Shown here piece by piece: positions 44,166 to 54,197 of a stretch of DNA of 64,000 nucleotides. The notes under the pieces were generated by a model that was given only the letters and a program-made list of their open reading frames with translations, was not told the origin of the DNA and searched no databases. Source of the DNA: Flagellimonas okinawensis (GTDB taxonomy: Bacteria; Bacteroidota; Bacteroidia; Flavobacteriales; Flavobacteriaceae); contig NZ_JARFVA010000002.1 in the NCBI RefSeq assembly GCF_029194005.1, positions 124,001 to 188,000 of the forward strand, written 5' to 3'. A program made the position numbers and the translations under genes. Each line of letters starts with the position of its first letter. Within the stretch, counting starts at the first letter, position 1.

Positions 44166-45770
44166 TTACGAAGAACAATCACACAATTTAAGTTTTGTGC
44201 CCGGTTTTAGATTATTACCACTAATACCGTTCCATTCTCGTAAGTTTTCAATGGAAACGCCGGGATATTGTTTGGAAATGGTCCAAAGTGAATCGCCAGA
44301 CCTTACCGTATGAATCTTGGAAGAACCCGCAACTGTGGTCCCGGAGGATTTTGTGTTGGCGCTTTTGGCAGTGTTCTTCGCGATATAGGGCTTTCGGGGA
44401 AAAATAGTCAATCGTTGACCAATTCGTAGGTTGTTGCTTCGCAATCCGTTCCATCTTTTGATCTGGCTCACTCCCACACCATAACGTTCCGCTATCTTGC
44501 CCAAATAATCACCGCTCTTGACCCGATAACGAATCTGGTCCTGGGCGGTCACCATATTCGGCAAGGGCTTTTCCAGAGAATCGAGCTCCTTCTTTACATA
44601 GGCATAGATTTCCTCTTCGTTGGAAACAAATTTTCCAATTTTGGAAACAGGCAACCTTAACGCATAATCCTTACCTTCAACTTTTGGAATAATGTTCAAT
44701 TTATAGGCCGGGTTGAGCATTTCGAGCTCCTCCTTGCCAATGTCGACCAATTTGGAAATTTGGTCAAAGGTGATCAGGTTTTTTACATGAACGGTGTCCG
44801 TTTCAAAGTATGGTCGATCGGCTTTTTTATACTGTAGACCGTGTTCTTCTGCATATTCAAAAATATACATGGTTGCCAAAAATGCCGGCAGATAGCCCGC
44901 AGTTTCACGTGGAAGAAATGGCCGTATGTTCCAATAGTTTTCATATCCGCCCGAGCGACGTATGGCCTTGTTCACGTTTCCCGGGCCGGAATTATATGCC
45001 GCCAGGGCCAAGTCCCAATCCCCGAAAATATCGTAAAGTCTTGAAAGGTATTTACTGGCCGCCTTGGTAGCCATAATGGGATCGTGCCTCTCGTCCACAT
45101 AGCTGCTCACATCCAGTCCGTACATTTTGCCCGTACTGTACATAAATTGCCAAAGTCCTTTGGCCCCTACCCTGGATCTTGCCTTGGGGTTCAATGCGGA
45201 TTCCACAATGGCCAAATATTTGATTTCCAAAGGAATATTTTGGTTGTCCAACTCTTGCTCGAACAATGGAAAGTAGAATTGGCTGGCCGTCATCATACGC
45301 TGCATCAAATCCCTCCTTCTGGTCAAAAAAGACTTGATCACGCTCTCCAATGATGAATTATAGGTAATGTTGAACGGGGTCTTTTCATCCATTCGTGCCA
45401 AGCGGGCCTTCAGGGTATCCGTTGGCAGATCTACAGTAAAGATAGAGTCTTGTCCTGGCCCATTCTGAATCTCCAACAGCATATCACTGAACAGGTCCGC
45501 ATTACTGTACAGTTCCTTCAGCCATAGGCTATCGTAACGCCAGGCCTCTTCCAAGTCCCTCAATTTGAACTTTCCGTTCTCATGGGTTTCCAAGGCCATT
45601 AGCTGGCCATCTATTTTGATGTTGGATACCGCAATAGTTGTCTTTTCCCCTTCATTAAGCAAAGTGGAATCTTTCTCCGAAATCGGTGCAGCATCTTCTT
45701 GTTGCGCACCTGCATAGGGAGCTGCGGACATTAGGGCCGCGAAAACAGCTATTTTCAATTTTTGGTTCAT
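44166..45770 (-). CDS. LysM lytic transglycosylase (MltD-like)
   Basis: A 534-residue exported muramidase-type enzyme. The signal peptide ends near PYAGAQ (residue 23). The SLT domain starts near residue 160, with the catalytic Glu in AIVESALNPKARS and then GLWQFM and ALAAYNSGPGNV. Two LysM modules follow (YRVKSGDYLGKIA near 421 and HTVRSGDSLWTIS near 485), which hold peptidoglycan. It cleaves glycan strands to anhydro-muropeptides. The frame opens at 45851, but ATG 45770 starts the signal peptide. Downstream is the DUF4837 gene. Confidence 0.92.
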   Translation of the reverse strand: MNQKLKIAVFAALMSAAPYAGAQQEDAAPISEKDSTLLNEGEKTTIAVSNIKIDGQLMALETHENGKFKLRDLEEAWRYDSLWLKELYSNADLFSDMLLEIQNGPGQDSIFTVDLPTDTLKARLARMDEKTPFNITYNSSLESVIKSFLTRRRDLMQRMMTASQFYFPLFEQELDNQNIPLEIKYLAIVESALNPKARSRVGAKGLWQFMYSTGKMYGLDVSSYVDERHDPIMATKAASKYLSRLYDIFGDWDLALAAYNSGPGNVNKAIRRSGGYENYWNIRPFLPRETAGYLPAFLATMYIFEYAEEHGLQYKKADRPYFETDTVHVKNLITFDQISKLVDIGKEELEMLNPAYKLNIIPKVEGKDYALRLPVSKIGKFVSNEEEIYAYVKKELDSLEKPLPNMVTAQDQIRYRVKSGDYLGKIAERYGVGVSQIKRWNGLRSNNLRIGQRLTIFPRKPYIAKNTAKSANTKSSGTTVAGSSKIHTVRSGDSLWTISKQYPGVSIENLREWNGISGNNLKPGTKLKLCDCSS

Positions 45771-45888
45771 CTGGACAAGGTTTGATTTTTGGGGCAAACT
45801 AAAATGGCTTTTTTTTCTGAAATAGTAAAACCGGGAGACAAAAATCTCCATCTTTTAACGTTTCCCCCAATAACTCATAACGTGATAC

Positions 45889-47079
45889 TTAGTCCAATAT
45901 TGCGGCGATTCCGGGCAAGGTTTTGCCTTCCAGGCTTTCCAACATGGCTCCGCCTCCGGTCGACACATAACTAACTTTGTCCTCGAATCCGAACTGTTTT
46001 ACAGCGGCAACGGAATCCCCTCCTCCAACAAGGGAGAATGCTCCACTTTGTGTGGCTTCATCGATATAATTACCTACAGCTATGGTTCCCTTGGCAAAGT
46101 TTTCCATTTCAAAAACGCCAACGGGACCGTTCCAAAGAATGGTCTTGGATGCTAAAATTACCTGTTTGAAGATCTCCAAGGTTTTTGGACCTGCGTCCAG
46201 ACCTTGCCATCCATCAGGTATTTCATTGACATCGACAAACTGGGTATTGGCGCCATTATCAAAATCATCCGCAGCCAATACATCAACCGGCAAGTATACT
46301 TTCACGTTTTTTGCCTCGGCCTGCTTAAGGATTTCCAATGCCAATTCCATTTTATCGTCCTCACAGATGGAGTCGCCCACTTTACCGCCTTGGGCCTTGA
46401 TAAACGTGTAGGTCATCCCGCCACCAATGATGAGGTTGTCGACTTTGTCCAATATGTTCTCTATGATGGTGATTTTGGAAGATACCTTGGCTCCACCCAA
46501 AATAGCGGTTACAGGTTTTTCCCCTGTTTCCATCACCTTGTCAATGGCTTTTATCTCTTTTGCCAACAAATACCCAAAACATTTGTTTTCTGGGAAAAAC
46601 TTGGCCACAATGGTTGTTGATGCATGCGCCCTGTGTGCCGTGCCAAAGGCGTCGTTAACATAAATGTCACCCAATTTGGACAATTGTTCTGCAAAGGACT
46701 CGTCACCTGCCTCTTCCTCTGAATGAAAACGAAGGTTCTCCAACAAAAGCACTTCACCACTTTGCAACCCGGCAACAGCCCCTTCTGCCTTTGGGCCGGT
46801 ACAATCCTCTACAAACTTCACCTGAACCCCGATGATCTCGGATACGGTTTCGGCAATATGTGAAAGGGACATGTCTGGATTGGCCTTGCCTTTTGGTCTG
46901 CCCAAATGGCTCATCAAAACAGCTGAACCGCCATCTTCCAAAACCTTTAGAATGGTTGGTTTTGCGGCATCGATCCTACTGGTGTCCGTAACATTGAAAT
47001 TACCATCCAATGGTACGTTGAAATCAACTCTGATCAATGCTTTCTTTCCTTCGAAATTAAAATCGTCTATCGTCTTCAT
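45889..47079 (-). CDS. pgk: Phosphoglycerate kinase
   Basis: A 396-residue glycolytic kinase that makes ATP and 3-phosphoglycerate from 1,3-bisphosphoglycerate. RVDFNVPLD lies at residues 17-25, SHLGRPKG near residue 58, LGGAKVSSK near residue 193 and the C-terminal GGGDSVAAV and STGGGAMLE near residues 350 and 372. Length is standard. It is a single gene with a TACATTTG -7 element 25 bases upstream. Confidence 0.97.
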   Translation of the reverse strand: MKTIDDFNFEGKKALIRVDFNVPLDGNFNVTDTSRIDAAKPTILKVLEDGGSAVLMSHLGRPKGKANPDMSLSHIAETVSEIIGVQVKFVEDCTGPKAEGAVAGLQSGEVLLLENLRFHSEEEAGDESFAEQLSKLGDIYVNDAFGTAHRAHASTTIVAKFFPENKCFGYLLAKEIKAIDKVMETGEKPVTAILGGAKVSSKITIIENILDKVDNLIIGGGMTYTFIKAQGGKVGDSICEDDKMELALEILKQAEAKNVKVYLPVDVLAADDFDNGANTQFVDVNEIPDGWQGLDAGPKTLEIFKQVILASKTILWNGPVGVFEMENFAKGTIAVGNYIDEATQSGAFSLVGGGDSVAAVKQFGFEDKVSYVSTGGGAMLESLEGKTLPGIAAILD

Positions 47080-47104
47080 GTGGTGTGTTCTTTTTTGAGA
47101 ATTT

Positions 47105-47112
47105 CAAATGTA
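47105..47112 (-). promoter_or_regulatory. Promoter -7 element of pgk
   Basis: Minus strand TACATTTG, a perfect TAnnTTTG, 25 bases before the pgk ATG. No clear -33 TTTG upstream. Confidence 0.45.
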
Positions 47113-47249
47113 AAGATTTCCTGCTTTTTCCGTAGCGGGAAGCGCCCATTATTTGAAAGTTTCACGCTTTTTAACCTTTTGGGTTTGATATGTTAAACCT
47201 ACTGGTTATGGATCAAGGTTGCCATGGCAGACTTCAACTCTTAAAAATG

Positions 47250-47257
47250 TATCTTTG
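47250..47257 (+). promoter_or_regulatory. Promoter -7 element of holB
   Basis: TATCTTTG lies only 4 bases before ATG 47262. If this is the promoter, the mRNA would have almost no leader. No convincing -33 element at the normal spacing. Confidence 0.4.
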
Positions 47258-47261
47258 GAAC

Positions 47262-48413
47262 ATGCTTTTTAAAAATGTTTTAGGTCTAGAGCACATTAAA
47301 AACCATTTGGTGACCACCGCTGAAACCGGGCGGGTGGCCCACGCACAATTGTTCGTTGGTCCCGAGGGCTCCGGAGTGCTGCCCATGGCGATTGCCTATG
47401 CACAGTATTTGCTCTGCAGCAATACTGGTGGAGAAAATGATGGTGACAATATTGTCTGCAATACCAAGTGTAATTCGTTGACGCATCCCGACCTTCACTT
47501 TGCCTTTCCTGTTTCCAACTCGGACAAGGTAAAGTCACATGCGGTGAGCGATCATTTTTTGGAAGAGTGGCGACAGTTTGTCAAAGAACAGCCCTATGGG
47601 AACCTGTTCGATTGGTACCGACATATCGGCATTGAAAAAAAGCAGGGCCAGATCGGTGTGGATGAAGCCCAGGACATGGTAAAAAAGCTCTCCTTGAAAT
47701 CTTACGAGGGCGGATATAAGGTGCTCATTGTTTGGATGGCCGAAAAAATGAACATTTCCGCCGCCAATAAACTACTAAAACTGATTGAGGAACCGCCGAA
47801 TAAAACAATACTGCTTCTTTTGGCAGAAGATGAGGAACAGATTATCAATACGATTCGTTCCAGGTGCCAAATTTTAAACTTTCCTCCATTGGCGGAACAG
47901 GTAATCACGGATGAACTTTTGGTCAGGGGCGTTTCCCAGACCGAAGCATTGACCATTGCACTTGAGGCAAATGGAAATTTTAACAAGGCCTTGGATCTGT
48001 TGAACAAGGACTCGGAAGATTTGGTTTTTGAACGTTGGTTTGTTCAATGGGTGCGCAGTGCCTTTAAGGCAAAGGGCAATAAGGGTGCCATACAAGAATT
48101 GATTTTGTGGAGCGAAGAGGTTGCCAAAACAGGTCGTGAAGTACAAAAAAAGTTTTTAAACTATTGCCTTACCATGATGCGGCAAGCGCTTTTGCTCAAT
48201 TATAAAGCAAATGAGCTAGTCTATGCCAAGGTGCATATGGAAGGTTTTGACCTGAACAAATTTGCCCCTTTTGTACATGAGAACAATATTTTGGATATTG
48301 TACAGGAGTTGGAGCAGGCCATTTTTCACGTGGAACGTAACGGAAATTCCAAATTGATATTTACCGACCTCTCCATCAAGCTCACCAGGCTCTTGCATGC
48401 CAAGGCCGCTTAA
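47262..48413 (+). CDS. holB: DNA polymerase III subunit delta'
   Basis: A 383-residue clamp-loader subunit. FKNVLGLEHIKNHL at residues 3-16 is the usual beginning, the degenerate P-loop GPEGSGVLP near residue 36 fits delta', which does not hydrolyse ATP, and the zinc module keeps only three of the usual cysteines (LLC, VC, KC). AANKLLKLIEEPP near residue 168 and IRSRCQILNFPPL near residue 198 are typical of AAA+ clamp loaders. The frame is open to 47190, but ATG 47262 matches the family start. It precedes the DoxX-like gene by 14 bases. Confidence 0.92.
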   Translation: MLFKNVLGLEHIKNHLVTTAETGRVAHAQLFVGPEGSGVLPMAIAYAQYLLCSNTGGENDGDNIVCNTKCNSLTHPDLHFAFPVSNSDKVKSHAVSDHFLEEWRQFVKEQPYGNLFDWYRHIGIEKKQGQIGVDEAQDMVKKLSLKSYEGGYKVLIVWMAEKMNISAANKLLKLIEEPPNKTILLLLAEDEEQIINTIRSRCQILNFPPLAEQVITDELLVRGVSQTEALTIALEANGNFNKALDLLNKDSEDLVFERWFVQWVRSAFKAKGNKGAIQELILWSEEVAKTGREVQKKFLNYCLTMMRQALLLNYKANELVYAKVHMEGFDLNKFAPFVHENNILDIVQELEQAIFHVERNGNSKLIFTDLSIKLTRLLHAKAA

Positions 48414-48427
48414 CTTAAATACCGACC

Positions 48428-48823
48428 ATGAACAATTTATTCGCGAATGCCACGGAAATTCTATTGTTGGCGTTTTTGACCATTACTTTTTTACAGAGTG
48501 GAATAGATAAAATTTTGGATTGGAAGGGCAACCTTGATTGGTTGACCGGCCATTTTTCAAAATCGATCTTCAAAGGTGTGGTCCCATTTCTACTTGGGAC
48601 AATCCTTGTACTGGAAATGCTATCGGGAATACTCAGTGGGGTAGGAATTTTTCAGTTTGCCATAGATGGCGATAGCGTATATGGATTATACGGAGCAGTT
48701 CTTTCTGCCATAACTTTGTTGATGCTGTTGTTAGGTCAACGCGTTGCCAAAGACTATGTAGGTGCACAAACGATTGTCGTGTACTTGATACCCACCATTA
48801 TTTTGGTGTATTTGCTTCAGTAA
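48428..48823 (+). CDS. DoxX-like small membrane protein
   Basis: A 131-residue protein with four hydrophobic helices (about residues 8-25, 48-68, 78-97 and 108-130), the layout of the DoxX/DUF-like superfamily. FLQSGIDKILDWKG near residue 21 resembles the first loop of that family. It lies between holB and a glycine-zipper-like protein on the same strand with short gaps. Function unknown. Confidence 0.7.
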   Translation: MNNLFANATEILLLAFLTITFLQSGIDKILDWKGNLDWLTGHFSKSIFKGVVPFLLGTILVLEMLSGILSGVGIFQFAIDGDSVYGLYGAVLSAITLLMLLLGQRVAKDYVGAQTIVVYLIPTIILVYLLQ

Positions 48824-48836
48824 AAAAGTATTGGCC

Positions 48837-49286
48837 ATGATTCTTGAGCCCGTTCATATACCAGAGCTTACTGGTAAAACCAAAAGTGCTTACGAGCAGT
48901 TCCAACGATTGATCATTGAAATCAAAAAAAAGAAACTGCCCGAAAAAATTACGTTGGCCATCAATAAACATATTAGCCACCTTAATTCTCTAGCCGATAC
49001 CGGAAAATCATTTCGCCCTCAAATAGTTAAAGTACAATCAAAAATTGTTGGGCTCCTTGCCCAGAAACTGAAAATCGTACCCAAAAACTACTTCAAAAAA
49101 ACCTGGTTTGTTTTAGGTATGACGGTTTTTGGCCTTCCCATTGGTGCTGCTTTGGGTGTTAGTCTAGGAAATATGGCATTTTTGGGCATCGGACTCCCTG
49201 TTGGAATGTCCATAGGCCTTGCCATGGGGTCAAATATGGACAAAAGAGCAAAAGAACAAGGCAGACAACTCGATATTGAACTTTAA
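48837..49286 (+). CDS. Hypothetical protein with glycine-rich C-terminal membrane segment
   Basis: A 149-residue protein. The N-terminal 85 residues are basic and helical; residues 90-140 form two hydrophobic glycine-rich stretches (GLPIGAALGVSLGN and GIGLPVGMSIGLAMGS), a glycine-zipper-like pattern that can pack in membranes. The frame begins with TTG 48831; ATG 48837 is chosen. Not recognised as a named family. It is 13 bases after the DoxX-like gene and 9 bases before the next small membrane protein. Confidence 0.6.
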   Translation: MILEPVHIPELTGKTKSAYEQFQRLIIEIKKKKLPEKITLAINKHISHLNSLADTGKSFRPQIVKVQSKIVGLLAQKLKIVPKNYFKKTWFVLGMTVFGLPIGAALGVSLGNMAFLGIGLPVGMSIGLAMGSNMDKRAKEQGRQLDIEL

Positions 49287-49295
49287 ACAAAATCC

Positions 49296-49478
49296 ATGTT
49301 CGGAAAAAATACAACCGCCCCTTTAATCGTGATCTTAATTAGTTTAGTGCTATTTGTGCTCAATATTATGGAGTTGAAAAATGGCAACAGCTCCATTTGG
49401 GGCATGATATCCAATGTGCTGTTGATCTTTGCCATGGTCATGGTGATTTTGGACAGAAAGAAAAAATCCAAAGAATAA
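49296..49478 (+). CDS. Small membrane protein, 60 residues
   Basis: Two hydrophobic helices (about residues 8-25 and 33-51) and a basic tail RKKKSKE. No family recognised. It lies 9 bases after the previous gene and 17 bases before the next one, so it is probably part of the same small run of membrane genes. Confidence 0.55.
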   Translation: MFGKNTTAPLIVILISLVLFVLNIMELKNGNSSIWGMISNVLLIFAMVMVILDRKKKSKE

Positions 49479-49495
49479 TTTCTACGCATACAACC

Positions 49496-50071
49496 ATGAA
49501 CAAAGAATTTAAAGAAAAGAACGGGGCTCCTATGGATTCCTTTTTGAATGCACAATCGGAATTGAGAAAAGGCTATGCAGATGGCTCGCTGGGAGTTTTA
49601 GCTTCAGGAACCGTTTGGATGGTCGCCGCCTCGGCAGCTTTTTTGATTTCTTCTAAGTCAGCTATTTGGACCCTTTTTTTTGGTGGCATGCTCATTTATC
49701 CTTTAGGATTGATAATGGCCAAACTGATGGGCATCCGCGGTAGTCATTCCAATCAAAATCCTTTGGGCAAATTGGTTATGGAGGGAACCATTTTTATGTT
49801 GATGTGTATTCCTTTGGCCCTGCTCCTCTCCTTGCAGAACCACGCTTGGTTCTTCCAGGGCATGTTATTGATCATTGGTGGAAGATATTTAACGTTCGCG
49901 ACCTTATATGGTATCAAAACGTATTGGATTTTAGGCGGATTGTTGGGAGTTTCGGCCTTTGCCCTGTTTTTCTTGGAGACTTCTCCTGCGATTTCTGCGC
50001 TATCCGGCTCTATCCTCGAGATAGGTTTTGGTATATTTATGTTTACCTCCTACAAAAGAAAACAACGATAA
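49496..50071 (+). CDS. DUF7010-like membrane protein
   Basis: A 191-residue protein with about six hydrophobic helices after a polar N-terminus of 30 residues. The opening LNAQSELRKGYADGSLGVLASGTVW pattern resembles the DUF7010 family; I am only moderately sure. The frame is open to 49397, but that extension overlaps the preceding gene in another frame and ATG 49496 is preferred. A strong terminator follows 2 bases after the stop. Function unknown. Confidence 0.6.
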   Translation: MNKEFKEKNGAPMDSFLNAQSELRKGYADGSLGVLASGTVWMVAASAAFLISSKSAIWTLFFGGMLIYPLGLIMAKLMGIRGSHSNQNPLGKLVMEGTIFMLMCIPLALLLSLQNHAWFFQGMLLIIGGRYLTFATLYGIKTYWILGGLLGVSAFALFFLETSPAISALSGSILEIGFGIFMFTSYKRKQR

Positions 50072-50073
50072 TA

Positions 50074-50105
50074 AAAAAAGCCCGCTACTTTGAGCGGGCT
50101 TTTTT
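50074..50105. terminator. Bidirectional terminator
   Basis: Bases 50074-50086 and 50093-50105 are exact reverse complements with the GC-rich core AGCCCGCT/AGCGGGCT and A/T tracts outside. It separates the rightward DUF7010-like gene from the leftward OmpH-like gene. Confidence 0.9.
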
Positions 50106-50127
50106 ATTCTAATTGGATGCATCGAGA

Positions 50128-50634
50128 TTAATTCTCGTATTTATCGTTTAAAATCTTTAAGATTTCGTTGGTCACATCTTTTGCATCATCACCATAAATT
50201 ACGGAACCACCTTCTCCTCCACCCAGGATATAGGTGTAACCATTGGCTTTTCCATAGGCTCTGATCTCTTTTTTAACAGTCCTTACCAAGGTATCCATTT
50301 CCGCTTGGCTCTTTTGTTGTAGCTGCTGCTCTTCTTGTTGCAGTTGTTGTCCGATCTGTTGGCCCCGTTGTTGTAACAATGAATATTCTTCTTGTGCGCT
50401 TTTTTGGGACATGCTCTGCGCCTTGCTCTGGAATTGTTGCAGTTCCATTTGGAATGCTTGGGAAATACTGTCCCTTTTTCTGGTCATGGTCTGTGCTTTG
50501 GTCTGGAATCTGGCATCTACATCAATTTTTGCCTGATAGTCGTCCATGATCTTTACACTATCGACATATCCAATTTTGTTTTGCTGACACGCCACAGCTG
50601 TAATCGCTATAACGAGTACTACTAATTTTTTCAT
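50128..50634 (-). CDS. OmpH/Skp family lipoprotein
   Basis: A 168-residue Skp-like periplasmic chaperone. A lipobox VAC lies near residue 16, then IGYVDSVKIMDDY, a long Gln-rich coiled coil (about residues 45-120, with repeated QQ and QLQQEEQQLQQ), and the closing IYGDDAKDVTNEIL. Skp proteins hold outer membrane proteins during transit; the lipid anchor here would tether it to a membrane, as in many Bacteroidota homologues. A TATTTTTG element is 21 bases upstream. Confidence 0.88.
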   Translation of the reverse strand: MKKLVVLVIAITAVACQQNKIGYVDSVKIMDDYQAKIDVDARFQTKAQTMTRKRDSISQAFQMELQQFQSKAQSMSQKSAQEEYSLLQQRGQQIGQQLQQEEQQLQQKSQAEMDTLVRTVKKEIRAYGKANGYTYILGGGEGGSVIYGDDAKDVTNEILKILNDKYEN

Positions 50635-50655
50635 CTTTTACTTTTTATAGATGGG

Positions 50656-50663
50656 CAAAAATA
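50656..50663 (-). promoter_or_regulatory. Promoter -7 element of the OmpH-like gene
   Basis: Minus strand TATTTTTG, 21 bases before the ATG. It overlaps a perfect 16-base palindrome (50662-50677, TAGAAAAGCTTTTCTA), which could be an operator or chance. Confidence 0.45.
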
Positions 50664-50875
50664 GAAAAGCTTTTCTAAAGGAGGTCATTAAGTTTTTGTA
50701 AGGTCAAAATTGCCTGTTTTGGCACTATAAGGGATATCAATAGCAAAACACCAAAACAATTGGCGCCGTTTATTTTGTTGGCGTTCAGAAACGGGCCAAT
50801 TTAAGCGGATAATTTATCTTTAATGGAATGGTGTGGGCGAAGAGCCTTTTGTGCGGTAGAGGTCTTAAAAACGGC

Positions 50876-51706
50876 TTATTTCGTCTTTTTAAGAATATAG
50901 ATTAAAGATGAATGCTCTTTTGTGAACAAAGCGCTTAGATTGGACCATAGTCCGATAAAAAAGGCTTTGACCAAGTACAATTTTGATCCCTTGTATTTTT
51001 CAGAGAGCAAGGAAACATAAAAAGCGTCGAACCACATTGGTTTAATTTGTACCACCTCCATTTGATGCGGCGAAAAAAGTTTTGCAATCGATGTTTTTGA
51101 AAAATGCCAAAGGTGTCTTGGAACATCAAAAGCTGCCCAATGGGATTTATAATATTTGGCATCGTAAGATTTATAGTTGGGAACTGCTAAGACCAAAATT
51201 CCATCCTCTTCCAAAAGGTTGACCAAAGTTGTTATTTGTTCATCAAGATTTGGAAGATGTTCCAAAACGTGCCACAGGGTAATGGCCTGGAATTTTTGCT
51301 CGGACACACCTTGTAGGTTTGGTAAAAGACCAATGCCCTTTTCTTGAGCAAGCTTTCTTGCTTTGTCGTTTGGCTCTACTCCTGTTACTTGAAATCCAAA
51401 ATCTTGGGCCGTAATTAAGAAATCGCCGGTACCAGCCCCTAAATCCAATAAATTTTTTCTTTCATTTATCTGATTATCAACTATTTGAATCTTATTTCTC
51501 AGATTTTTTAGCTTAACAAGTTGATATAACCTGTCTGTAAATGAGGACTTTGAGTCGGTATGGGAAATATAGTCCTCACTTTCATAATAAGATTCCAGGT
51601 TTTTGGGTTGAGGCTTGGTCACCAACATATCCAATGTTTCATCCCAAAATAATTCGAACTGTTCCCCGGATACGGAAAAGTCTTTAGTTTTTAAAAACAA
51701 CTTCAT
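50876..51706 (-). CDS. Class I SAM-dependent methyltransferase
   Basis: A 276-residue methyltransferase with SAM motif I LLDLGAGTGDF near residue 89, an acidic GVEPN near residue 113 and LWHVLEHLPN near residue 150, as in UbiE/Methyltransf_23-type enzymes that act on small molecules or sugars. The N-terminal 40 residues resemble the leader of polysaccharide-linked methyltransferases. It overlaps the upstream lipoprotein gene by 23 bases. Substrate unknown. Confidence 0.85.
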   Translation of the reverse strand: MKLFLKTKDFSVSGEQFELFWDETLDMLVTKPQPKNLESYYESEDYISHTDSKSSFTDRLYQLVKLKNLRNKIQIVDNQINERKNLLDLGAGTGDFLITAQDFGFQVTGVEPNDKARKLAQEKGIGLLPNLQGVSEQKFQAITLWHVLEHLPNLDEQITTLVNLLEEDGILVLAVPNYKSYDAKYYKSHWAAFDVPRHLWHFSKTSIAKLFSPHQMEVVQIKPMWFDAFYVSLLSEKYKGSKLYLVKAFFIGLWSNLSALFTKEHSSLIYILKKTK

Positions 51707-52229
51707 TATAATTATCTGTTGCCAAATATTCGTTTTTCAATTCCCGAAGATAGGATAAAACCATTTCTCTTGAAACTGAATTCTCAGACAAGCAATCTTT
51801 GTCTATGTCATTAAAAACCTCGATGGCTATATACCAATTTCCTATTCGGGAAGAATATGCCTCTTCCAAAATTGGATCCATGTCCGCAGATTTGTTTAAA
51901 GCAACATCCAAAACCATAGGAATTAAATTAATGGTCTTAGTTGGAATCTCCACTTCATAAAATGAAAAATAAAAAAATTCATCCTCTACCGTAAAAGGAA
52001 CTTGTACATCCACATAATAATCGTTAAGCTGAAATTTTGTGTTGATGTACTCATAAAACTCATTCGCCTCTTTAGGGTCTTCAAAAACAAAAACACTCTT
52101 TTTTGGGAGTCCCTTTTTAAAACGTTTTCCTTGGGTCAATTTATAATCCTTGATAGTCGGTGCTATTCGTAAAGGAATACATGAACCCAAAAAGATGGCC
52201 ATAAAAAGGATTGGCAAAATTTGTTTCAT
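51684..52229 (-). CDS. Hypothetical lipoprotein
   Basis: A 181-residue lipoprotein with lipobox LGSC (Cys near residue 17) and a soluble alpha/beta-looking domain. No known family seen. It overlaps the methyltransferase gene by 23 bases and follows mnmG with a gap of 97 bases that holds a parS site. Expected in the periplasm or at the outer membrane. Confidence 0.7.
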   Translation of the reverse strand: MKQILPILFMAIFLGSCIPLRIAPTIKDYKLTQGKRFKKGLPKKSVFVFEDPKEANEFYEYINTKFQLNDYYVDVQVPFTVEDEFFYFSFYEVEIPTKTINLIPMVLDVALNKSADMDPILEEAYSSRIGNWYIAIEVFNDIDKDCLSENSVSREMVLSYLRELKNEYLATDNYNEVVFKN

Positions 52230-52300
52230 CTGGCTTAGTGTTATGCCAACTATGAAATCAAAAACTAAGCCATTAATCGCTAGACAGGTAACAAAAATAA

Positions 52301-52316
52301 TGTTCCACGTGGAACA
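52301..52316. promoter_or_regulatory. parS site (ParB centromere), perfect 16-bp palindrome
   Basis: TGTTCCACGTGGAACA is a perfect palindrome and matches the bacterial parS consensus (core GTTCCACGTGGAAC). It lies 10 bases downstream of the mnmG stop, between genes. A second copy is at 54203. ParB bound to such sites drives origin segregation. Confidence 0.88.
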
Positions 52317-52326
52317 AGTAATAAGA

Positions 52327-54195
52327 TTATCTACCTAAATACACTAAAAGAACGCTGATGTCGGCAGGAGAAACACCACTAATTCGAGATGCTTGGGATA
52401 TGGTAACCGGCTGAATGGACTCCAACTTCTCCCGCGCTTCATAGGACAGCGATTTTAGTTTAGAATAATCAAAATTATCCGGAATACGGACATTCTCTAA
52501 ACGCTGAAGTTTATCCGCATTCGTCTTTTCCTTTTCTATATAACCGGAATATTTAACCTGTATCTCTGCCTGCTCCAACACCTCAGTATCCAAATCATTT
52601 TCCTTTACAAACTCTGAAACAGATTCTAATTGAAGCATGTGGTCCATTGTAACTTTTGGCCTAGAAAACACTTTGAACAGTTTGTCGGATTGCTTTACCA
52701 ATGATGAATCCAAAGACTCCAAAATAGGATTGATTTCGTCCGTAGTGAAGCTGGTCTTTTTAAAGAAATCTACAAAATTATCGGACTTGCTCATCTTCTC
52801 CTCCATCCGTTTTAAACGTTCCTCCTTTGCTAAACCAATTTCATATCCTTTTGGTGTCAGGCGTAAGTCTGCATTATCCTGGCGCAATAATGTCCGGTAT
52901 TCAGCTCGCGAGGTAAACATACGGTACGGCTCTTCTGTTCCTTTTGTGATCAGATCATCCACCAAAACCCCAATATAGGCCTCATCCCTTTTTAGTATAA
53001 AAGGTTCTTTACCGTTTATTTTTAAGTGTGCATTAATACCTGCCATTAAACCTTGAGAGGCCGCTTCTTCATATCCGGTTGTTCCGTTAATTTGCCCGGC
53101 AAAATATAAGTTGCTAACCAATTTGGTCTCTAAAGTATGTTTCAACTGTGTGGGTGGAAAATAGTCATACTCGATTGCATAACCAGGTCTAAAGAATTTA
53201 ACGTGCTCAAATCCCTTTACAGATTTTAAAGCTTTGTATTGGACATCCTCTGGCAATGAAGTTGAAAAGCCATTTACATAAACCTCAACCGTGTTCCAAC
53301 CTTCCGGCTCCACAAATATTTGGTGCGAATCTTTATCTGCAAATCGGTTGATTTTATCTTCGATGGAAGGACAATATCTTGGGCCCAAACTTTGAATTCT
53401 ACCATTGAACATTGGCGAACGATCAAAACCTTCCCGTAAAAGATCATGTACCAATTTACTGGTATGTGTCATATGACAATCACGTTGAGTTTGAAGAACC
53501 GGTGTATTTAGATAGGAAAACTTTTCAGGCTTTTCATCACCAGGTTGAGGAATCATTACGGAATAATCCAACGACCTTCCATCCACTCGTGGAGGTGTCC
53601 CTGTTTTCATTCTACCACTATCAAACCCTAAGTCCACAAGTTGTTCTGTGATACCTGTAGCGGCCTTTTCACCAGCTCTACCACCACCCAGTTGTTTTTC
53701 TCCAATATGGATGAGGCCATTCAAAAAAGTACCATTAGTAAGCACGACTGCTTTGGCCCTAATTTCCAAACCTAGACTTGTTTTCACACCAACAACCTTA
53801 TCTCCTTCTATCAACAAACCGTTGACCATCTCTTGATAAAAGTCTGCATTCGGAGTATTCTCCAATGCCATTCTCCATTCCTCAGCAAAACGCATACGGT
53901 CGTTCTGTGCCCGGGGACTCCACATGGCTGGACCTTTGGATTTGTTCAGCATTTTAAATTGAATGGCGGACTTGTCGGTAACGATACCACTGTAACCTCC
54001 GAGAGCATCGATTTCACGTACGATCTGTCCCTTTGCAATTCCACCCATAGCAGGATTACAGGACATTTGTCCAATCGTTTGAAGGTTCATTGTGACCAAC
54101 AAAGTGCTGGAGCCCATATTTGCAGCAGCGGCAGTTGCTTCCGCACCAGCGTGTCCTCCTCCTACTACTATTACATCATATTCCTTTTCAAACAT
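52327..54195 (-). CDS. mnmG: tRNA uridine-5-carboxymethylaminomethyl modification enzyme MnmG
   Basis: A 622-residue FAD enzyme of full family length. With MnmE it modifies the wobble uridine of several tRNAs. FAD-binding [11 protein letters not shown] lies at residues 11-21, [11 protein letters not shown] near residue 46, [10 protein letters not shown] near residue 200, [11 protein letters not shown] near residue 170 and [17 protein letters not shown] near residue 368. It begins 2 bases after ybeY and is flanked on both sides by parS sites, as gidA is often origin-linked in other bacteria. Confidence 0.97.
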   Translation of the reverse strand: MFEKEYDVIVVGGGHAGAEATAAAANMGSSTLLVTMNLQTIGQMSCNPAMGGIAKGQIVREIDALGGYSGIVTDKSAIQFKMLNKSKGPAMWSPRAQNDRMRFAEEWRMALENTPNADFYQEMVNGLLIEGDKVVGVKTSLGLEIRAKAVVLTNGTFLNGLIHIGEKQLGGGRAGEKAATGITEQLVDLGFDSGRMKTGTPPRVDGRSLDYSVMIPQPGDEKPEKFSYLNTPVLQTQRDCHMTHTSKLVHDLLREGFDRSPMFNGRIQSLGPRYCPSIEDKINRFADKDSHQIFVEPEGWNTVEVYVNGFSTSLPEDVQYKALKSVKGFEHVKFFRPGYAIEYDYFPPTQLKHTLETKLVSNLYFAGQINGTTGYEEAASQGLMAGINAHLKINGKEPFILKRDEAYIGVLVDDLITKGTEEPYRMFTSRAEYRTLLRQDNADLRLTPKGYEIGLAKEERLKRMEEKMSKSDNFVDFFKKTSFTTDEINPILESLDSSLVKQSDKLFKVFSRPKVTMDHMLQLESVSEFVKENDLDTEVLEQAEIQVKYSGYIEKEKTNADKLQRLENVRIPDNFDYSKLKSLSYEAREKLESIQPVTISQASRISGVSPADISVLLVYLGR

Positions 54196-54197
54196 AA

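Noticed and set aside
48323..48336. Degenerate parS-like sequence TTTTCACGTGGAAC in holB
   Set aside because: Two mismatches break the palindrome; inside coding sequence. Similar partial matches occur at 44902-44915 and 59021-59034, so these look like chance.
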